Part shown: in pieces, positions 45,130 through 54,278 of the stretch
Position numbering within the stretch: the first letter of the stretch is position 1
Layout: every line of letters starts with the position of its first letter
The notes under the pieces: model-generated
Database searches by the model: none
Seen by the model: only the letters and a program-made list of their open reading frames with translations
Told to the model about the DNA's origin: nothing
From: Psychrobacter urativorans
GTDB lineage: Bacteria > Pseudomonadota > Gammaproteobacteria > Pseudomonadales > Moraxellaceae
Length of the DNA stretch: 64,000 bases
Direction of reading: 5' to 3'
Assembly (NCBI RefSeq): GCF_904846695.1
Contig: NZ_CAJHBR010000001.1
Location: forward strand, 434,001 to 498,000
Translations under genes and position numbers: made by a program

Positions 45130-46065
45130 ATGAATACGGTAGATACCATCAACATACAAACACTATTGTTTTTTATAGAGGTTTTTGACGCTCAGAGCTT
45201 TTCTGTGGTGGCTCGAAAAGAAGGCGTGTCAGCTTCTACAGTGTCACGTATCATCAAGCAGTTAGAAGATTCACTGGGGCAGCAGCTTTTTTACCGTAAT
45301 ACACGCGCTGTTACTCCTACTGAAGCAGGTAATGTATTTATGCGCTATGCAAAGTCTATGACTGAAAGCATGAATGCAGCACAGCAGGAGCTTCAAGATA
45401 GGACATTAGAACCGGGTGGTTTAATTAGAATCAACGCCCCCGTATTTTTTGGACAGCGACATATCGCTCCTTGGCTGCCACAGCTTAGTGCTCAGTATCC
45501 TAAATTACAGATAGATTTGAGTTTAACCGATGACTTTATTGATCCACATCATTATGCAACAGACATTATTTTTAGAATCGGTACCCTAAATGATTCCGCC
45601 TTTCATGCGCGTATTTTTGGAGAGCAAACCTATCATCTTGCCGCTTCTCCAGCGTACATAGGCACACACGGTAAATTGCAATTGCCAGCAGATCTAACGC
45701 AGCATAACTGCCTAGTATATAAAGGTTCAACAGGGCCTAACCGTTGGCTTTTTAAGACAGGAAATGAAGGTTGGACGCCATTCTTAGCGCCTGCTTTACT
45801 GATGTCTAATAATGCAGAATCTTTATTGGTATCTGCACTCAAAGGGATGGGAATCGTGCTTTTTCCAGATTGGCTGATCGGTGAGTATTTGAAAAGCGGT
45901 GAGCTTATTAAGCTACTACCTAATTATGGTTCGGCAGTCAAAACAACATCTCAGCATGTCGCTGCTCTCTATCCTCATACTCGTCATGTTTCTCTAAATG
46001 TAAGAACGCTAATTGATTATTTTGCCAAGGTTTATGGCACTCCTCTTTATTGGCAACTCCATTAA
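45130..46065 (+). CDS. LysR-family transcriptional regulator
   Basis: The N-terminal winged helix-turn-helix (residues 8-66) reads LLFFIEVFDAQSFSVVARKEGVSASTVSRIIKQLEDSLGQQLFYRNTRAVTPTEAG. The C-terminal substrate-binding domain includes GLIRINAPVFFGQRHIAPWLPQL, as in the CrgA/AaeR-like branch. The length of 311 residues is normal. Its divergent position next to the two YdcZ transporters makes it their likely regulator. The inducer is not known. Confidence 0.9.
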   Translation: MNTVDTINIQTLLFFIEVFDAQSFSVVARKEGVSASTVSRIIKQLEDSLGQQLFYRNTRAVTPTEAGNVFMRYAKSMTESMNAAQQELQDRTLEPGGLIRINAPVFFGQRHIAPWLPQLSAQYPKLQIDLSLTDDFIDPHHYATDIIFRIGTLNDSAFHARIFGEQTYHLAASPAYIGTHGKLQLPADLTQHNCLVYKGSTGPNRWLFKTGNEGWTPFLAPALLMSNNAESLLVSALKGMGIVLFPDWLIGEYLKSGELIKLLPNYGSAVKTTSQHVAALYPHTRHVSLNVRTLIDYFAKVYGTPLYWQLH

Positions 46066-46671
46066 CGATTCATAATTTAACGACAATAATTATTCCTACA
46101 TCTTATGAGAAAAAGGCGAAATAGGAAGGAATTACTACGCTCGTTTTGTTTAGAAAATTAGGAGGTTTTTCAAGTAACAGACTAGGCGCTATTTTGGGTA
46201 TACCCCAAGGGAACCAGCTATTGCACCCTTAAACCTATTAACAGACCACTCAAAACAGACTGCTATAATGGAACTACTCAAATTAGACTATTAGAGGTAG
46301 TATCAGCTTGACGCTAATCAGAGAGTAAGGATTCAGTCTCGACTCTCAGTATTAACACTCTTAGGTTATCACCATATTACCGGTTAGCATCACTCACAAG
46401 GTAGGAGCACAATAACTATTGACTGCATAAGCCCAAAAATCGCCTCAACTTAGACATCAGTCAAAAGGCATGCTAACGGTATCTTCTTCATCAGCTATTT
46501 TCTATAATTAGTCGCTAATCTGCGACCGTGTCTCAACTCAAACACTGCTATAGAGCGCTGAGCGCACTACCAGCTATCAACACATTTCAAACAAAGATTT
46601 ATTTATAGATAGGCTATGATTATAAGAACTAAGCAAGCTATTTATTAATCAATTCACTAGTAGAGTTTACA
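46066..46671. other. Intergenic region before the DUF3298 gene
   Basis: About 600 bases lie between two plus-strand genes. I see no credible gene, terminator with a T tract, or repeat. It is rich in stop codons in all frames. Confidence 0.45.
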
Positions 46672-47559
46672 ATGTTATTTAATCTATTGCTTAATAATCA
46701 TAAGACAAACGCTGGCTTTTTCAAAAGCTGTTTATTAGCGTCTGTTATGGGATGCTTTTCATTACTTAGCCTCTCTGCTAACGCTAGCACTCTTATTAGC
46801 AGCACAGAATATATTGATTATGAGCTGCCTAAGACTGTCCAAGATCAATGCTATAAAAAAAGTAACTGCCCAGAGATTGAGGTTAAATATCTTAAGACTA
46901 ATCATGATTGGATCAATAACATAGTTAACGCTCGTATTAATAATTTGGTGATCAATAGTAAGCCTAGTGAGTCGCCAGTCAATAAATCGACTACTATAAA
47001 AGCGGCAAAGTTAGCTATCGATGACTTTGCCCGGTCGCAGTTTAAAGATATGCCAGCTGATAGCTCAGGGTCTTATAGCTTACTGGTTAAGCCTGAGTAC
47101 TTAGGTCATGTACAGCAGGGTCATGTACAGCAGGGTCATGTACAGCAAGGTAGTACAAAGTCGACCCAAACTGAAGATTTTGAGCTGTTTGAGATCAACT
47201 CTTATGTTTTCACTGGTGGTGCTCATGGCATGCCGCTTAGCGAGTACTTAATATTTGATGTTAATAGTAAAAAGCAAGTAACACTGGCAGACATGCTGCA
47301 ACCAGGTAAGCAATCACGCTTTAAAGCGCTGGCTTATCAGGCCTATAAAGAGTGGGTTAAAACAGTTGATGAAGATGTCAGTAACTATGAAAAAAACTGG
47401 CCTTTTACTCTGAGTGATAATGTGACTCTAACAGATAAAGGGGTTAATATTCGCTATCAGCATTATGATATCGGCCCTTATGCTTATGGTATGCCAGTAT
47501 TAAGCATTCCTTATGCTAAGCTTAGCGGCATCATTAAACCTAGTTTTTTAGCAAAATAA
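46672..47559 (+). CDS. Exported DUF3298-domain protein
   Basis: A long signal peptide (hydrophobic about 18-37, ending SANA) precedes a PdaC/RsiV-type region. The DUF4163-like part lies around residues 45-190 and the DUF3298 part at 190-290, with the hallmark VFTGGAHGMP followed by LADMLQPG and DIGPYAYGMPVLSIPY. The role of such domains in Gram-negative bacteria is unclear; in Bacillus they bind lysozyme (RsiV). Three copies of GHVQQ around residue 145-160 come from a 15-base tandem repeat at 47104-47148. An FHA-protein gene follows after 84 bases and may be cotranscribed. Confidence 0.82.
   Translation: MLFNLLLNNHKTNAGFFKSCLLASVMGCFSLLSLSANASTLISSTEYIDYELPKTVQDQCYKKSNCPEIEVKYLKTNHDWINNIVNARINNLVINSKPSESPVNKSTTIKAAKLAIDDFARSQFKDMPADSSGSYSLLVKPEYLGHVQQGHVQQGHVQQGSTKSTQTEDFELFEINSYVFTGGAHGMPLSEYLIFDVNSKKQVTLADMLQPGKQSRFKALAYQAYKEWVKTVDEDVSNYEKNWPFTLSDNVTLTDKGVNIRYQHYDIGPYAYGMPVLSIPYAKLSGIIKPSFLAK
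47104..47148. repeat. 15-bp tandem repeat in DUF3298 gene
   Basis: GGTCATGTACAGCAG is repeated three times with one late base change. It encodes Gly-His-Val-Gln-Gln in frame. Confidence 0.85.
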
Positions 47560-47643
47560 TAAGGCGCCACAAAAGCTATCGATAAACCGTTACAGGGTAG
47601 TTAAAAACATTTAAAAGTTAAATCAAAATCAAGGAGCAAGACA

Positions 47644-49116
47644 ATGAGTGATCAATTGGGTCAACAGGATTCATCGAATAGCGATAAACAAGGTTTAAGC
47701 TGGCAGCTAAATGCGCTGACCGAAGCGCTTGGTAACTTAACATTAACCGTTACTGATAGCTTGTCAATTGGCCGTGGCACTGATAATGATGTGGTGTTGG
47801 GCAGTAAAGAAGTATCGCGTAACCATGCCCTACTCAGCGTGTTAAATGGCGAGTTATATGTTAAAGATTTAGCCTCATCTAACGGCACTTTCATCAATGA
47901 TGAACGTATCGAAAGTAATCAGTCCACGTCGGTGCAAGTCAACGATACTCTAGGCTTTGCTAGCTTTAGTTTTAAAGTGACAACCCCAGCAGCTGGTATG
48001 GTTAGCGAGTCTAATTTGCTTACTGGGTCAGATGGGGTTAATGAAGCTGATCTAGTTACTGAGTCTAATATAGTTACTGAAGCTGATGCGGTTAGTGAAG
48101 ACGATTTATTTAATGAAGTCGATGTAGTTAGTGAAGCTTATGTAGATGCTGATGCTAGTATTAATACTGCCACTGATGTTAATACTGCCACTGATGTTAA
48201 TACTGCCACTGATGTTAATACTGTCACTGATGTTAATACTGTTACTGATGTTAATACTGTTACTGATGTTAATACTGCCACTGATGTTAATACTGTTACT
48301 GAAGTTAATAGCGTTGAGACAGTCAACAGCAACGACACTTATAACGATATAGAAAAGCTATCGGCTGGAACGGCGAGCACTGCAATAACGGACACTATCA
48401 CTACTCCAGTAATAGAGCCAGCCACAGTAGAGCCAAGTGTAGTTGAAGAGACGGTATTAGAAAACTATGCGTTAGCCACTGAGACTGCTGAACCAGTTAG
48501 CACTGAGGAAGTTAGTGAGCACTCATTAGTTCAGCAACCGATAGTCGAACCACCTTTAGTGACTCCATCGACAGATCCAGTAGTCAAATCGACTATGATA
48601 GCCGAGGTATTGGCCTCAGCAGCTATGCCGAGCTTGGCTACTGAACAAGAAAAAGTGCTTGCCGATGAAATGCCTAAACAGCCCTTAGCAGCAGCGTTGC
48701 CAGTCAAAGAGCCTGTGGTTAGCGAACCTATTATCAGTAAGCCTATGACTAGCGAGGCGGTAAACAGTGCAGCAGTGAGCGATGAGCCGCTTATCCATGA
48801 GCCAGACGCTTATCAACAGCCTGTAGTTAGTCCTGAGCATGACAAGACTACCACCACCGCGCTGCAAGAAGAAGCCGATCCAGATGTATTGCGAGCGAAA
48901 CAAGCGGCAACTGGGCAGTTCTCAGGGACCGCTAATTTAGGCCAAGGTCGCGACTTAGGTACCCAAGGCAACAATGCTATGGATCAAGCCCTGGATAACT
49001 CAGCCAATGGCGCGCATTCAGACAAAAAGCCTAGTGGCACTTGGTTTATTTGGGTATTTATTGCGATTATCATTGTGGGATTAGCCTTATGGCTGTTCAA
49101 TATGGGCGGTGCGTAA
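47644..49116 (+). CDS. Membrane-anchored FHA-domain protein with repetitive acidic linker
   Basis: Residues 30-105 form a forkhead-associated domain that binds phosphothreonine peptides: GR (43-44), SRNH (58-61) and SSNGTF (78-83) are all intact. A linker of about 350 residues follows, rich in Thr, Glu, Val and Ser, with seven tandem TDVNT(A/V) units at about 176-217. Residues 465-486 form a single C-terminal membrane helix (WFIWVFIAIIIVGLALWLF). The FHA domain is therefore expected in the cytoplasm, tethered by a long flexible arm. CAAGGAGCAAG precedes the ATG. No Ser/Thr kinase or type VI gene is in the window, so the phosphorylated partner is unknown. Confidence 0.88.
   Translation: MSDQLGQQDSSNSDKQGLSWQLNALTEALGNLTLTVTDSLSIGRGTDNDVVLGSKEVSRNHALLSVLNGELYVKDLASSNGTFINDERIESNQSTSVQVNDTLGFASFSFKVTTPAAGMVSESNLLTGSDGVNEADLVTESNIVTEADAVSEDDLFNEVDVVSEAYVDADASINTATDVNTATDVNTATDVNTVTDVNTVTDVNTVTDVNTATDVNTVTEVNSVETVNSNDTYNDIEKLSAGTASTAITDTITTPVIEPATVEPSVVEETVLENYALATETAEPVSTEEVSEHSLVQQPIVEPPLVTPSTDPVVKSTMIAEVLASAAMPSLATEQEKVLADEMPKQPLAAALPVKEPVVSEPIISKPMTSEAVNSAAVSDEPLIHEPDAYQQPVVSPEHDKTTTTALQEEADPDVLRAKQAATGQFSGTANLGQGRDLGTQGNNAMDQALDNSANGAHSDKKPSGTWFIWVFIAIIIVGLALWLFNMGGA
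48171..48306. repeat. 18-bp tandem repeat in FHA gene
   Basis: ACTGATGTTAATACTGCC and its one- or two-base variants are repeated about 7.5 times. The unit encodes Thr-Asp-Val-Asn-Thr-Ala/Val. A copy-number change would keep the frame. Confidence 0.9.
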
Positions 49117-49485
49117 CTTTCTTATCCTATAGCTCTGTTCAATGAATAACCGCTAGTAAGGAGTGCTGCAGTAGCGACTGAATACCTGCTATTGTGGCCT
49201 TAGCCTAGTTAGTATATAAAAGTGTCTCTAGAGTGGAGTAGAGACGTTTATTCGACTACTTCTGAGCTCTTAAGACACTATTAATAGCTCGGCAAACGCA
49301 GGCCTACTTTAAATACCGTCTAGTAACCCTCATTACTTATAAAGCTCGCTAGTTTTGCTATACTGGCGGGCTTAACTATGTCACATACTTTATGGCCTAA
49401 TAGCCTATTTTAATTTGTATTCAAGCCTTCGTTATAGCGTGTCACGCTTATATCTTATAAATGTAGTGTCAAGAGACTGTCGATT
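49117..49485. other. Intergenic region with trpE promoter
   Basis: This 370-base stretch has no gene. TGCTATACT at 49356-49364 is an extended -10 box 120 bases before trpE. I found no Trp-rich leader peptide in the leader, so classical attenuation is not supported. Confidence 0.5.
49356..49364 (+). promoter_or_regulatory. Extended -10 box of trpE
   Basis: TGCTATACT, preceded by TTT, fits the extended -10 form with one mismatch and equals the box upstream of the acyltransferase gene at 488-496. Confidence 0.42.
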
Positions 49486-50982
49486 ATGATGACCTTTGAA
49501 GAATATCAAGCCTTTAAACATGGAGGTTATAGCCATGTTCCCTTAGTGAAGAAACGACTAATGGATGCTCAAACACCCGTTTCTGTGTTCTCTAAAGTGC
49601 GAGACTTGAGCGGCTCAGCTTATCTGTTTGAGTCAGTAGTAGGCGGGGAGCGTTGGGCACGATATTCGATGATTGGCTTAGGTAGTGATCTAATCTTGCA
49701 GTACGCTGATGGCATCATGACTATCAAAAAAGATGACCAAATCGATAGCGATGCAGTAGCAGATCCTTTTGATTATATTCGTCAGCTTATGAAGCAGTAT
49801 AAGATGCCAACAGAAGATGAAGTGGCTGCTTTACCTAGTTTTAGTGGCGGCTTAGTCGGCTATTTTGGTTACGACATGGTTAGAGTAATTGAGCCTAGTG
49901 TGGGCCTATCTAATGCCCCGAATACTATGTCATTACCCGACATGTGGTTGATGCTATCGATGAGTGTGATTGTTTTCGACAACTTAGAAAACACGCTATC
50001 TATCATCGTGTACGCTGATTGTAATACTGAGGACGGCTACGGCACCGCTATCCGTGAGTTAGAAAAAATAGAAGATAAATTAGCAGAAATGCCGGATTTA
50101 AATGCGCCAATTATGCCTACACCAAAGTTTGTCTCGCAAACGGGTAAAGAAAAATACTGTAATGATGTTAATAAAATAAAAGAGTATATCTTTGCTGGAG
50201 ACGTAATGCAGGTAGTGCCTGCACAGCGTTTGACCGCTGATTATAAGGGGGATTCATTAGCCGTTTATCGTGCCTTGAGGTTCTTAAATCCATCGCCTTA
50301 TCTATTTTTGGTTCACGGTTACACTTTAGATGACCATAAACGTTTCGATATTATTGGCGCTTCGCCTGAGATTTTATCCCGCATCGAAAACGGTAAAGTG
50401 ACGGTAAGACCGCTCGCTGGAACCCGTAAGCGTGGGATAGATGAGGCCGAAGATTTGGCCTTAGAAAAAGAGCTGCTGTCAGATACCAAAGAAATCGCCG
50501 AACATTTGATGCTAATTGATTTAGGGCGTAATGACATAGGTCGTGTCTGTGAATATGGCAGCGTCAAAGTCACTGAGAAGATGTTTATTGAGCGTTACTC
50601 ACAAGTGATGCATATTGCCTCTAATGTTGAAGGTACAGTACTGCCTGATAAAGATGCCCTAGATGTGTTCTGTGCTACTTTTCCCGCTGGTACGCTATCA
50701 GGGGCACCCAAAATTCGTGCCATGCAGATCATCGATGAAGTTGAGCCAGTACGCCGCACAGTATTTGGGGGCTCAGTCGGCTATTTAGGCTGGAATGGTA
50801 ATATGGATACCGCTATAGCGATTCGTACTGCAGTAATGCGTCGTGGCAAAATACATATCCAAGCAGGGGCAGGAGTAGTTGCTGACTCAATCCCAGAAGC
50901 GGAATGGGATGAAACTAACAAAAAAGCCTTAGCGTTGGTAAAAGCAGTAAAAATGGCTTGTGATGGTTTACGAATTCGTTAA
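49486..50982 (+). CDS. trpE: Anthranilate synthase component I
   Basis: TrpE makes anthranilate from chorismate with ammonia supplied by TrpG. The feedback-site serine is in LLEG-like SAYLFESVVGGERWARYS, and the chorismate-binding core includes ASPEIL, RPLAGTRKRG, DLGRNDIGRVC, FPAGTLSGAPKIRA and IQAGAGVVADS. The length of 498 residues is standard. ATG at 49489 is an alternative start. It stands alone here: trpG, trpD and trpC do not follow, and a hairpin and then tRNA genes come next. Confidence 0.96.
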   Translation: MMTFEEYQAFKHGGYSHVPLVKKRLMDAQTPVSVFSKVRDLSGSAYLFESVVGGERWARYSMIGLGSDLILQYADGIMTIKKDDQIDSDAVADPFDYIRQLMKQYKMPTEDEVAALPSFSGGLVGYFGYDMVRVIEPSVGLSNAPNTMSLPDMWLMLSMSVIVFDNLENTLSIIVYADCNTEDGYGTAIRELEKIEDKLAEMPDLNAPIMPTPKFVSQTGKEKYCNDVNKIKEYIFAGDVMQVVPAQRLTADYKGDSLAVYRALRFLNPSPYLFLVHGYTLDDHKRFDIIGASPEILSRIENGKVTVRPLAGTRKRGIDEAEDLALEKELLSDTKEIAEHLMLIDLGRNDIGRVCEYGSVKVTEKMFIERYSQVMHIASNVEGTVLPDKDALDVFCATFPAGTLSGAPKIRAMQIIDEVEPVRRTVFGGSVGYLGWNGNMDTAIAIRTAVMRRGKIHIQAGAGVVADSIPEAEWDETNKKALALVKAVKMACDGLRIR

Positions 50983-50994
50983 TATTTAGGCAGT

Positions 50995-51034
50995 ACTACC
51001 CTAAGTTACTCATGTTAGTAATTACTAGGGTAGT
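50995..51034 (+). terminator. Hairpin after trpE
   Basis: ACTACCCTA pairs with TAGGGTAGT, extended by AGTTA and TAATT with one bulge. The T tract is weak, so termination may be partial. Confidence 0.55.
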
Positions 51035-51144
51035 TAAATTAAAAACTAACGGCTAATTACGATATTTTTTTACCAAAAAAAGGCAGTGTAATCAAACGTT
51101 TAAAAATTAATTTCAATAAAGTGATAAAAAGATAGAAATAAGGG

Positions 51145-51172
51145 TTGTGTTTTATAATATATTTGATAGAAT
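51145..51172 (+). promoter_or_regulatory. Promoter of the tRNA-tuf operon
   Basis: TTGTGT (four of six to the -35 consensus) and TAGAAT (five of six to the -10 consensus) are 16 bases apart. Transcription would start around 51180, about 15 bases before the first tRNA. Confidence 0.6.
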
Positions 51173-51194
51173 ACACACCACTTTGAAAGAACAA

Positions 51195-51270
51195 GCCGAC
51201 TTAGCTCAGTTGGTAGAGCAACGCACTTGTAATGCGTAGGTCGCCAGTTCGAACCCGGCAGTCGGCACCA
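51195..51270 (+). tRNA. tRNA-Thr (anticodon TGT)
   Basis: The 76-base sequence folds as a cloverleaf with acceptor GCCGACT/AGTCGGC, a D-arm with AGCTCAGTTGGTAGAGC, a TGT anticodon in a CTTGTAA loop, TTCGAAC in the T-arm, and an encoded CCA. It corresponds to thrU, the first gene of the conserved tRNA-tufB operon. Confidence 0.97.
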
Positions 51271-51290
51271 TTTCTTTCAAAGTAACCTAA

Positions 51291-51374
51291 GGTGGGATTG
51301 GGGAGCGGTCAAACCCAACAGACTGTAAATCTGTCGCGAAAGCTTCGAAGGTTCGAATCCTTCTCCCACCACCA
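51291..51374 (+). tRNA. tRNA-Tyr (anticodon GTA)
   Basis: This 84-base class II tRNA has acceptor GGTGGGA/TCCCACC, a long variable arm (CGCGAAAGCTTCG), a GTA anticodon in the CTGTAAA loop, GGTTCGAATCC in the T-arm and an encoded CCA. Confidence 0.97.
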
Positions 51375-51436
51375 TATTGTTTTAAAGTTTATCCTAGCGC
51401 CAAGCACGCTCTTAAGTCGTTTAATATAGAGCCATT

Positions 51437-51510
51437 GCGGGTGTGGTATAATGGTAACACCTTAGCCTTCCAAGCTAATGACGCGGGTTCGATTCCCGCC
51501 ACCCGCTCCA
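51437..51510 (+). tRNA. tRNA-Gly (anticodon TCC)
   Basis: This 74-base tRNA has acceptor GCGGGTG/CACCCGC, a TCC anticodon in the CTTCCAA loop closed by TTAGC/GCTAA, GGGTTCGATTCCC in the T-arm, and ends with an encoded CCA. Confidence 0.97.
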
Positions 51511-51648
51511 TATATGTGCCATAAGTGATCTAGATAAATACTGTCAAAATAACCACCCAATAATTAATCACGACAATCAGCTTTTATGAATTGTTTCGTG
51601 ATATTTTTTTATAAGCTGTCAGCTAATTTGTCAGTCATTTAAAAATAT

Positions 51649-51723
<75 letters not shown>

Positions 51724-52272
51724 TTTATTATTAAAGCTTATGATGTTTACTTTATTAAGCTGCTATAATCTATTTTCGATATAGTGATCGACATTGTTTT
51801 CGACATACTAGTATCGGTTGGGATGAATCGCTTTATAAAGCCTATGACATCATCAAAAAACATAAAGTCAATTCGGTAGTGATAAATTAAAGGTGACACC
51901 GAGGTGTTGCCTTTTAGTGCTGTCAGTAGCATATATTTTGCTTTTTTGACGTTAAGCATTAACGATAATAAACGACTTTTAGCAACCCTGATGATTAGTG
52001 ATAATGATTAACTAGTCGCTTGCTAAAAAATAATATTGATTTAGAGTTTTTGCTAATAATATGTTACTGAACAAAAAATGGATACTAAGATTGAAAAAAT
52101 CAGTCTCGTACCCATATATTAGCTAAGTTTATAAACCTATTTACTAGATAAGCCATAGCGTCAACGGTTTGATGGTTTTAAATCTATCATAAGCCGTCAA
52201 ATAGCTATTCATTAATCTTACTGTTTATTGTTTTTTAAGCATAAAGATTCACCAATAAAAGAGGAAATACCC
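51724..52272. other. Spacer between last tRNA and tuf
   Basis: This 550-base stretch is unusually long for a thrT-tufB spacer. A 70-codon frame on the minus strand (51747-51959) has no ribosome binding site and runs against the tRNA-tuf transcript, so I do not call it. I see no strong terminator, so tuf may be read from the tRNA promoter or from one of its own. Confidence 0.5.
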
Positions 52273-53463
52273 ATGGCAAAGGCCAAGTTTGAACGCAAAA
52301 AGCCACACGTCAACGTCGGTACTATTGGACACGTTGATCACGGCAAAACTACATTAACGGCTGCTATTGCAACTGTTGCGGCTATCACTTCAGGTGGCGA
52401 AGCCAAAGACTACGCGTCTATTGACTCAGCTCCAGAAGAAAAAGCACGTGGTATTACGATTAACACAAGTCACGTAGAGTATGACACTGAAGCTCGTCAT
52501 TACGCTCACGTTGATTGCCCAGGTCACGCCGATTATGTTAAAAACATGATCACTGGTGCGGCACAGATGGATGGTGCTATTCTTGTAGTATCAGCTACTG
52601 ATGGTCCTATGCCACAGACTCGTGAGCACATCTTGCTTTCACGTCAGGTTGGTGTTCCATACATCGTCGTATTCATGAACAAATGTGATGTTGTTGATGA
52701 CGAAGAGTTGTTAGAACTAGTAGAAATGGAAGTTCGTGAATTACTTAGCGACTATGATTTCCCAGGTGATGACACGCCAATCGTTCATGGTTCAGCTACT
52801 GAAGCGCTAAAAGGCTCACAAGAAAAATACGGTCAGCCTGCTATCGTAGAATTGCTAGGTATCCTAGACACTTATATCCCTGAGCCTGAGCGTGAAATCG
52901 ATAAGCCTTTCCTAATGCCTATCGAAGACGTTTTCTCAATCTCTGGCCGTGGTACTGTTGTAACTGGCCGTGTTGAGTCTGGTATCGTTAAAGTTGGTGA
53001 CGAGATCGAAATCGTTGGTATCCGTGACACTCAAAAAACCACTTGTACTGGTGTTGAGATGTTCCGTAAACTGCTTGACGAAGGTCGTGCTGGCGAAAAC
53101 TGTGGTGTACTACTACGTGGTACTAAGCGTGAAGACGTGCAACGTGGCCAAGTACTAGCTAAGCCAGGTTCTATCACTCCTCACACTAAGTTTGACGCTG
53201 AAGTATATGTATTGTCAAAAGAAGAGGGTGGTCGTCATACACCATTCCTAAACGGCTATCGTCCACAGTTCTACTTCCGTACTACTGACGTAACTGGCGC
53301 AATCCAATTACAAGACGGTACTGAAATGGTAATGCCTGGTGATAACGTTGAGATGGGCGTAGAGCTTATCCACCCAATCGCTATGGACAAAGGTCTTCGC
53401 TTCGCTATTCGTGAAGGCGGCCGTACTGTAGGCGCTGGTGTTGTTGCTACTGTTCACGCATAA
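52273..53463 (+). CDS. tuf: Elongation factor Tu
   Basis: EF-Tu delivers aminoacyl-tRNA to the ribosome. G1 is [10 protein letters not shown]2 contains [13 protein letters not shown]3 is DCPGHADYV and G4 is MNKCDVV; domains 2 and 3 match the family to GVVATVHA. The start is the ATG of [12 protein letters not shown], with AGAGGAAA upstream, giving 396 residues; an open frame 45 bases upstream is not part of the protein. It closes a tRNA-tuf operon. The tRNA-Trp, secE and nusG that follow in many gammaproteobacteria do not follow here. Confidence 0.98.
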   Translation: MAKAKFERKKPHVNVGTIGHVDHGKTTLTAAIATVAAITSGGEAKDYASIDSAPEEKARGITINTSHVEYDTEARHYAHVDCPGHADYVKNMITGAAQMDGAILVVSATDGPMPQTREHILLSRQVGVPYIVVFMNKCDVVDDEELLELVEMEVRELLSDYDFPGDDTPIVHGSATEALKGSQEKYGQPAIVELLGILDTYIPEPEREIDKPFLMPIEDVFSISGRGTVVTGRVESGIVKVGDEIEIVGIRDTQKTTCTGVEMFRKLLDEGRAGENCGVLLRGTKREDVQRGQVLAKPGSITPHTKFDAEVYVLSKEEGGRHTPFLNGYRPQFYFRTTDVTGAIQLQDGTEMVMPGDNVEMGVELIHPIAMDKGLRFAIREGGRTVGAGVVATVHA

Positions 53464-53512
53464 GTTTTAACTTACAGAGTATTCTGTAGCTTAAGCTGAA
53501 CGGCTAGCCAGA

Positions 53513-53541
53513 AGCCATTCTCGAAAGAGGGTGGCTTTTTT
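53513..53541 (+). terminator. Terminator of tuf
   Basis: AGCCATTCTC pairs with GAGGGTGGCT (two G-U pairs) over a GAAA tetraloop, then TTTTTT. The GAAA loop makes it very stable. Confidence 0.9.
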
Positions 53542-53557
53542 GTGGGTTATAATAAAG

Positions 53558-53632
53558 GTAGGTTGGTGTCGAGGGACGAGACCCAACATCCTGAAATATC
53601 AAGTAGGCGTAGGGTGAGCCTTGTGCACCAAA
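53558..53632. repeat. Pair of palindromic intergenic repeats
   Basis: GTAGGTTGGTGTCGAGGGAC followed by GAGACCCAACATCC (53558-53592) is an imperfect palindrome of a type found scattered in many bacterial genomes. GCGTAGGGTGAGCCTTGTGC plus ACC (53609-53631) is a second, different one. Both lie after the tuf terminator. No transposase is adjacent. Confidence 0.6.
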
Positions 53633-53725
53633 TAAGAGTTTAAATAAAGTCCTATTAGATTAATTATAGGAATAATTCATTCGATATTGAACACTATATT
53701 TTCTAATTGATGGTGCGCTTATAAT

Positions 53726-54082
53726 CTAACCGACATATAGAACTATATCTTCTCTAAGTTTCTCTGCTTCATCAAGCTTTTCAAAAAATAATTCAATTCT
53801 AGAAAGAATATACTTTCTTTCAGATAAATAATAAGTCTCCTCTCCCTTTAATAAAAACTCCTTAAATAACTTCAATTCTGTCCTTACTTCATCAAAATTA
53901 GCTCTTTCAACTTCGATACCGTATAGAAAGAACTTAAGCCAATATAAATTATTATCCTCGGCAAATTTATACCAATAGTTCTTGTACACTCTTTCAAAAG
54001 CTACAGGAAACATAAAATTTTTTTCAAAAGGGCACACGGCACTTTCGATCCATCCCATAACTGACATTTCATTTAACTCCAT
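53726..54082 (-). CDS. Unknown 118-residue helical protein
   Basis: I do not recognise a family. The protein is soluble and helical, rich in Glu, Lys, Phe and Tyr (FEKNFMFPVAFERVYKNYWYKFAEDN, then LKLFKEFLLKGEETYYLSERKYILSRIELFFEKLDEAEKL). It has no signal peptide. Its A+T-rich codon use and its isolated place after a repeat pair resemble orphan accessory genes such as immunity proteins, but no toxin gene is adjacent. The ribosome binding site is poor, so the exact start is uncertain. Confidence 0.55.
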   Translation of the reverse strand: MELNEMSVMGWIESAVCPFEKNFMFPVAFERVYKNYWYKFAEDNNLYWLKFFLYGIEVERANFDEVRTELKLFKEFLLKGEETYYLSERKYILSRIELFFEKLDEAEKLREDIVLYVG

Positions 54083-54278
54083 AAATTGTATTTAAACTAT
54101 ACTCAGCTAACGTCGGATGGTTTAGCAAAAATGTAACTTGCCAATCTATGATTAAACATCAAATGGCGTGTTATGTTTACTCTTCATCTTATATGAGAGT
54201 TTGAATAAACCAACCTACCTTACACAAAATCCTTGAATCCATTATTATATATAGGACTTATCTAACAAAGGAAAATTG

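Noticed and set aside
48138..48352. Open frames of repeated Leu-Met-Leu-Ile and Leu-Thr-Ser-Val on both strands
   Set aside because: They are shadows of the 18-bp repeat inside the FHA gene; any repeat of a length divisible by three keeps all frames open.
51747..51959. 70-codon open frame on the minus strand between the last tRNA and tuf
   Set aside because: There is no ribosome binding site, it opposes a highly transcribed operon, and the sequence shows no family feature.
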